Below, in pieces: positions 6,906 through 8,282 of a stretch of 8,282 bases of DNA. This DNA comes from Planctomycetota bacterium (GTDB taxonomy: Bacteria > Planctomycetota > Planctomycetia > Pirellulales > UBA7805), in the NCBI GenBank assembly GCA_030605285.1, contig JAUWIQ010000067.1, positions 1-8,282 on the forward strand, given 5' to 3'. Position 1 is the stretch's first letter. Every line of letters begins with the position of its first letter. Position numbers and translations under genes: made by a program. The notes under the pieces were generated by a model. The model made no database searches. It saw only the letters and a list, made by a program, of their open reading frames with translations, and had not been told where the DNA came from.

Positions 6906-6910
6906 CCTTC
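6906..6910 (-). promoter_or_regulatory. Ribosome binding site of the octahaem cytochrome gene
   Basis: GAAGG on the minus strand lies four bases before the ATG at 6901. The spacing is short but it supports this start, which also gives the expected Lys-Lys plus hydrophobic leader. Confidence 0.45.
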
Positions 6911-6933
6911 AGTCGTAAGGAATATCCACTCTC

Positions 6934-6939
6934 ATTGTA
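6934..6939 (-). promoter_or_regulatory. Possible -10 element for the cytochrome-VanZ unit
   Basis: TACAAT on the minus strand (five of six to consensus) is 32 bases upstream of the ATG at 6901. The hexamer 17 bases further upstream (ATCCCA) does not resemble a -35, so an activator or a different sigma factor would be needed if this is used. Confidence 0.3.
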
Positions 6940-6944
6940 TCGCC

Positions 6945-6956
6945 TCGCGTGCGCGA
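6945..6956. repeat. Short palindrome TCGCG-TG-CGCGA
   Basis: Perfect five-base inverted arms two bases apart lie in the spacer just upstream of the possible cytochrome -10. It could be a regulator site for the cytochrome unit, or chance in GC-rich DNA. Confidence 0.25.
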
Positions 6957-7002
6957 TGGGATGTGTGGGGCGAGTAAGGATAAGTGGCAGAGGGCGCCCC
7001 GT

Positions 7003-7032
7003 TTGACAGGCCAGCGAAGGGGGCGTTAGAGT
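7003..7032 (+). promoter_or_regulatory. Promoter for tRNA-Ser
   Basis: A perfect TTGACA (7003-7008) is followed after 18 bases by TAGAGT (7027-7032, four of six to the -10). Transcription would start near 7039, giving a leader of about 30 bases before the mature tRNA. The strong -35 is in keeping with a stable-RNA promoter. Confidence 0.55.
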
Positions 7033-7042
7033 CAATCATTCC

Positions 7043-7063
7043 AGGCACCATCAGAAGGTGCCT
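7043..7063 (+). other. Hairpin in the tRNA-Ser leader
   Basis: AGGCACC (7043-7049) and GGTGCCT (7057-7063) are perfect inverted arms with a seven-base loop, ending four bases before the tRNA. In the precursor RNA this would be a stem close to the RNase P cut site. No T-run follows on either strand, so it is not an obvious terminator. Confidence 0.5.
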
Positions 7064-7067
7064 ACAC

Positions 7068-7154
7068 GGATGGGTGGCCGAGTGGACTAAGGCGGCAGTC
7101 TTGAAAACTGCTGTAAGGGCAACCGTACCGGGGGTTCGAATCCCTCCCCATCCG
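7068..7154 (+). tRNA. tRNA-Ser (anticodon UGA)
   Basis: An 87-base cloverleaf can be drawn in full. The acceptor stem GGATGGG (7068-7074) pairs perfectly with CCCATCC (7147-7153), with discriminator G7154. A three-pair D stem (7077-7079 with 7091-7093) encloses a loop containing GG. The anticodon stem GCAGT/ACTGC (7095-7099 with 7107-7111) holds the loop CTTGAAA, with anticodon TGA at 7102-7104. An 18-base variable arm (7112-7129) marks a class II tRNA, and the T arm is GGGGG-TTCGAAT-CCCTC (7130-7146). The 3' CCA is not encoded. It decodes UCA and, with modification, other UCN serine codons. It lies tail to tail with the DUF1254/DUF1214 gene, 29 bases from that gene's stop. Confidence 0.97.
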
Positions 7155-7183
7155 CTTGTTGTCGCGGGTGCGTGACAGACCGA

Positions 7184-8282
7184 CTAGAGTTTCTCAATCT
7201 CGCCCGGTCGCCACGACTTGTCAAACCAGGGCTTCAACGGACCGTAGAGCCTGAGGCAGAGAAACCACCCTTTGCCCGGCACGGTTTGGATCCAGTTCGA
7301 CTCCTTTCCCGCTGGAGGCTTGGGGCCAAAATAAATATCGATCGAACCATCTTCATTCACGGCCATCTGATTGCGCTTGCTGTTGCGACTTGGAAACGGC
7401 TGATCGGTCTGCAATTCGGAGCGGGTCTGCGGATCGTAAACGACGATGGACCAAAAATCTTTGGCCGGAACATCCTAGGGAATGTTCACTTTGTAGTTTT
7501 GGCTACCGTCCAGATACGCACTCTCTTTATCAAGTGCATTGAAAGCGTACTGGGAACCGACACCGATCATCTCTTTGACCATCGCCGGGGTGTTCACGGT
7601 GGCAACGTAGAAAAAGAAGGTGCGGGCATCGAGATTGCGACCCCCTTTGCCGTCTTCAATCAGCCAGCGGTAGTCGCCCCCATCGAAGGCGGTATACCAG
7701 GTGCTGTCATCGTAGATGTAAACCGTCTCAGAACGCGGCCTGAAACTCAGGGCCCGCGCCGTTGCATTGGCCACCGCAACCGCCTCGGTGAGAATTTTTT
7801 GCATCCGTGCATCTGGGGCGAAGGGTTGGCCTTTCTGGATCCCGATACTTGCGAGCAATCCTCGCAGTTCAGGGTCGATAAAATCCACGGGTTCTCTCTG
7901 GATCACATTGTTGATCTCTTCAAAAAATTTGTAGCTATTTGCGTGGATTGTATTGAAGGGGATTTTTGAACCTTCAATAAATTCCATCTTTGGTGGATTG
8001 CTCTTTTGGCTTAGCGGGTAGACTTTGAGACCTTGACGAAAGTTTTTTGAAGCTGCATCGGGCTTTCCGTCTTGGAGCATACCGCGAAGAATCAACCAAT
8101 TCACTGACGAAGGAGAAGTGGCCGTGAAATAGCCTTCCGGCAGATCGCCCTGGTAGCCCTCGGGAAGAATTAAGTATTTACCTCCTTTGCCGCGATCCGG
8201 CCCCGGCGCACCCATATCGGTCACAAACCGGAAGAATGCATCATTGACCGTACCGGGTCCGCAGCCAGGAGGAATCTCCACC
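7184..8282 (-). pseudogene. DUF1254/DUF1214 protein gene interrupted by one in-frame TAG, 5' end beyond the window
   Basis: One continuous minus-strand frame runs from the right edge to a TAG at 7184-7186, broken only by a TAG at 7475-7477. Before it are 268 visible codons: the end of a DUF1254 domain (GKGGKYLILPEGY, then GYF and WLILRG) and the start of DUF1214 (TWYTAFDGGDYRWLI, LDARTFFFY, YAFNALDKESAYLDG). After it are 96 codons with the expected DUF1214 end: DFWSIVVYDPQTRSELQTDQ, then IDIYFGPKPPAG, NWIQTVPGKGWF and LRLYGPL. There is no frameshift, and the site reads NIP-stop-DVPAKDFW where the family usually has an ordinary residue such as Lys; AAG to TAG is one change. The loss would remove the C-terminal part of the barrel. 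The function of this family is poorly known. It may be a recent pseudogene, a strain-specific nonsense allele, a read-through or an assembly error. The GTG at 8281 is internal, not a start. Confidence 0.85.

Noticed and set aside
7043..7063. Hairpin before the tRNA as an intrinsic terminator or insertion-element end
   Set aside because: No T-run follows on either strand, there is no second copy or target duplication in the window, and it sits between a good promoter and the tRNA.
7068..7154. The tRNA as a suppressor of the amber codon in the neighbouring gene
   Set aside because: The anticodon is TGA, which reads UCA serine codons; an amber suppressor would need CTA.
7184..7414. The 3' part of the DUF1214 sequence as a separate small gene
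   Set aside because: It is in the same frame as the upstream part, has no ATG start with a ribosome site, and completes the conserved domain, so it is the tail of one interrupted gene.
7172..7969. A 265-codon plus-strand open frame opposite the DUF1254/DUF1214 gene
   Set aside because: It shows no recognisable motif, starts directly behind the tRNA, and lies opposite clear DUF1214 sequence, so it is an antisense shadow.

Overview
The window looks like a chromosomal segment of a free-living, probably marine or sediment heterotroph. A member of the Planctomycetota (Pirellulales-like) is my best guess. The reasons are the gene content (UxaE-type epimerase, FucU-type mutarotase with an AP-endonuclease-fold isomerase, and a long multihaem cytochrome carrying TPRs), the moderately GC-rich sequence and the weak Shine-Dalgarno signals at most starts. 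The assignment is inferred from style, not from a marker gene. No insertion sequence, phage gene or CRISPR array is visible.

Left part (1-4023), a sugar-acid catabolic cluster. On the minus strand, an aldo/keto reductase of the L-galactose/L-fucose 1-dehydrogenase type (328-1323) overlaps by 14 bases the start of a zinc-dependent medium-chain dehydrogenase that runs off the left edge (1-341). Divergent from them is a tagaturonate epimerase (uxaE, 1466-2737). Converging on uxaE from the right are a sugar isomerase of the AP-endonuclease-2 TIM-barrel family (2753-3568) and a FucU/RbsD-type mutarotase (3577-4023), which form a two-gene unit. Together these suggest a route L-galactose anomers -> (mutarotase) -> L-galactono-lactone (AKR) -> L-galactonate -> D-tagaturonate (zinc dehydrogenase, which resembles the E. 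coli L-galactonate 5-dehydrogenase LgoD) -> D-fructuronate (UxaE). L-fucose is the main alternative substrate. This assembly is the most interesting inference in the window. The lactonase and the steps after fructuronate are not present and would have to lie outside.

Middle part (4111-6901), a minus-strand pair. A 753-residue membrane-anchored octahaem c-type cytochrome with HEAT-like and TPR domains is followed, with one base between stop and start, by a small VanZ-like membrane protein.

Right part (6902-8282). A plus-strand tRNA-Ser(UGA) with a good promoter and a hairpin leader lies tail to tail with a minus-strand DUF1254/DUF1214 gene. That gene is cut by the right edge and interrupted by a single in-frame TAG, with the frame and the conserved sequence continuing on the far side. 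It is therefore either a very young pseudogene, a read-through case or a sequence error.

No gene-free stretch exceeds 170 bases. The larger gaps (1324-1465 and 6902-7067) hold the promoters and inverted repeats listed below.
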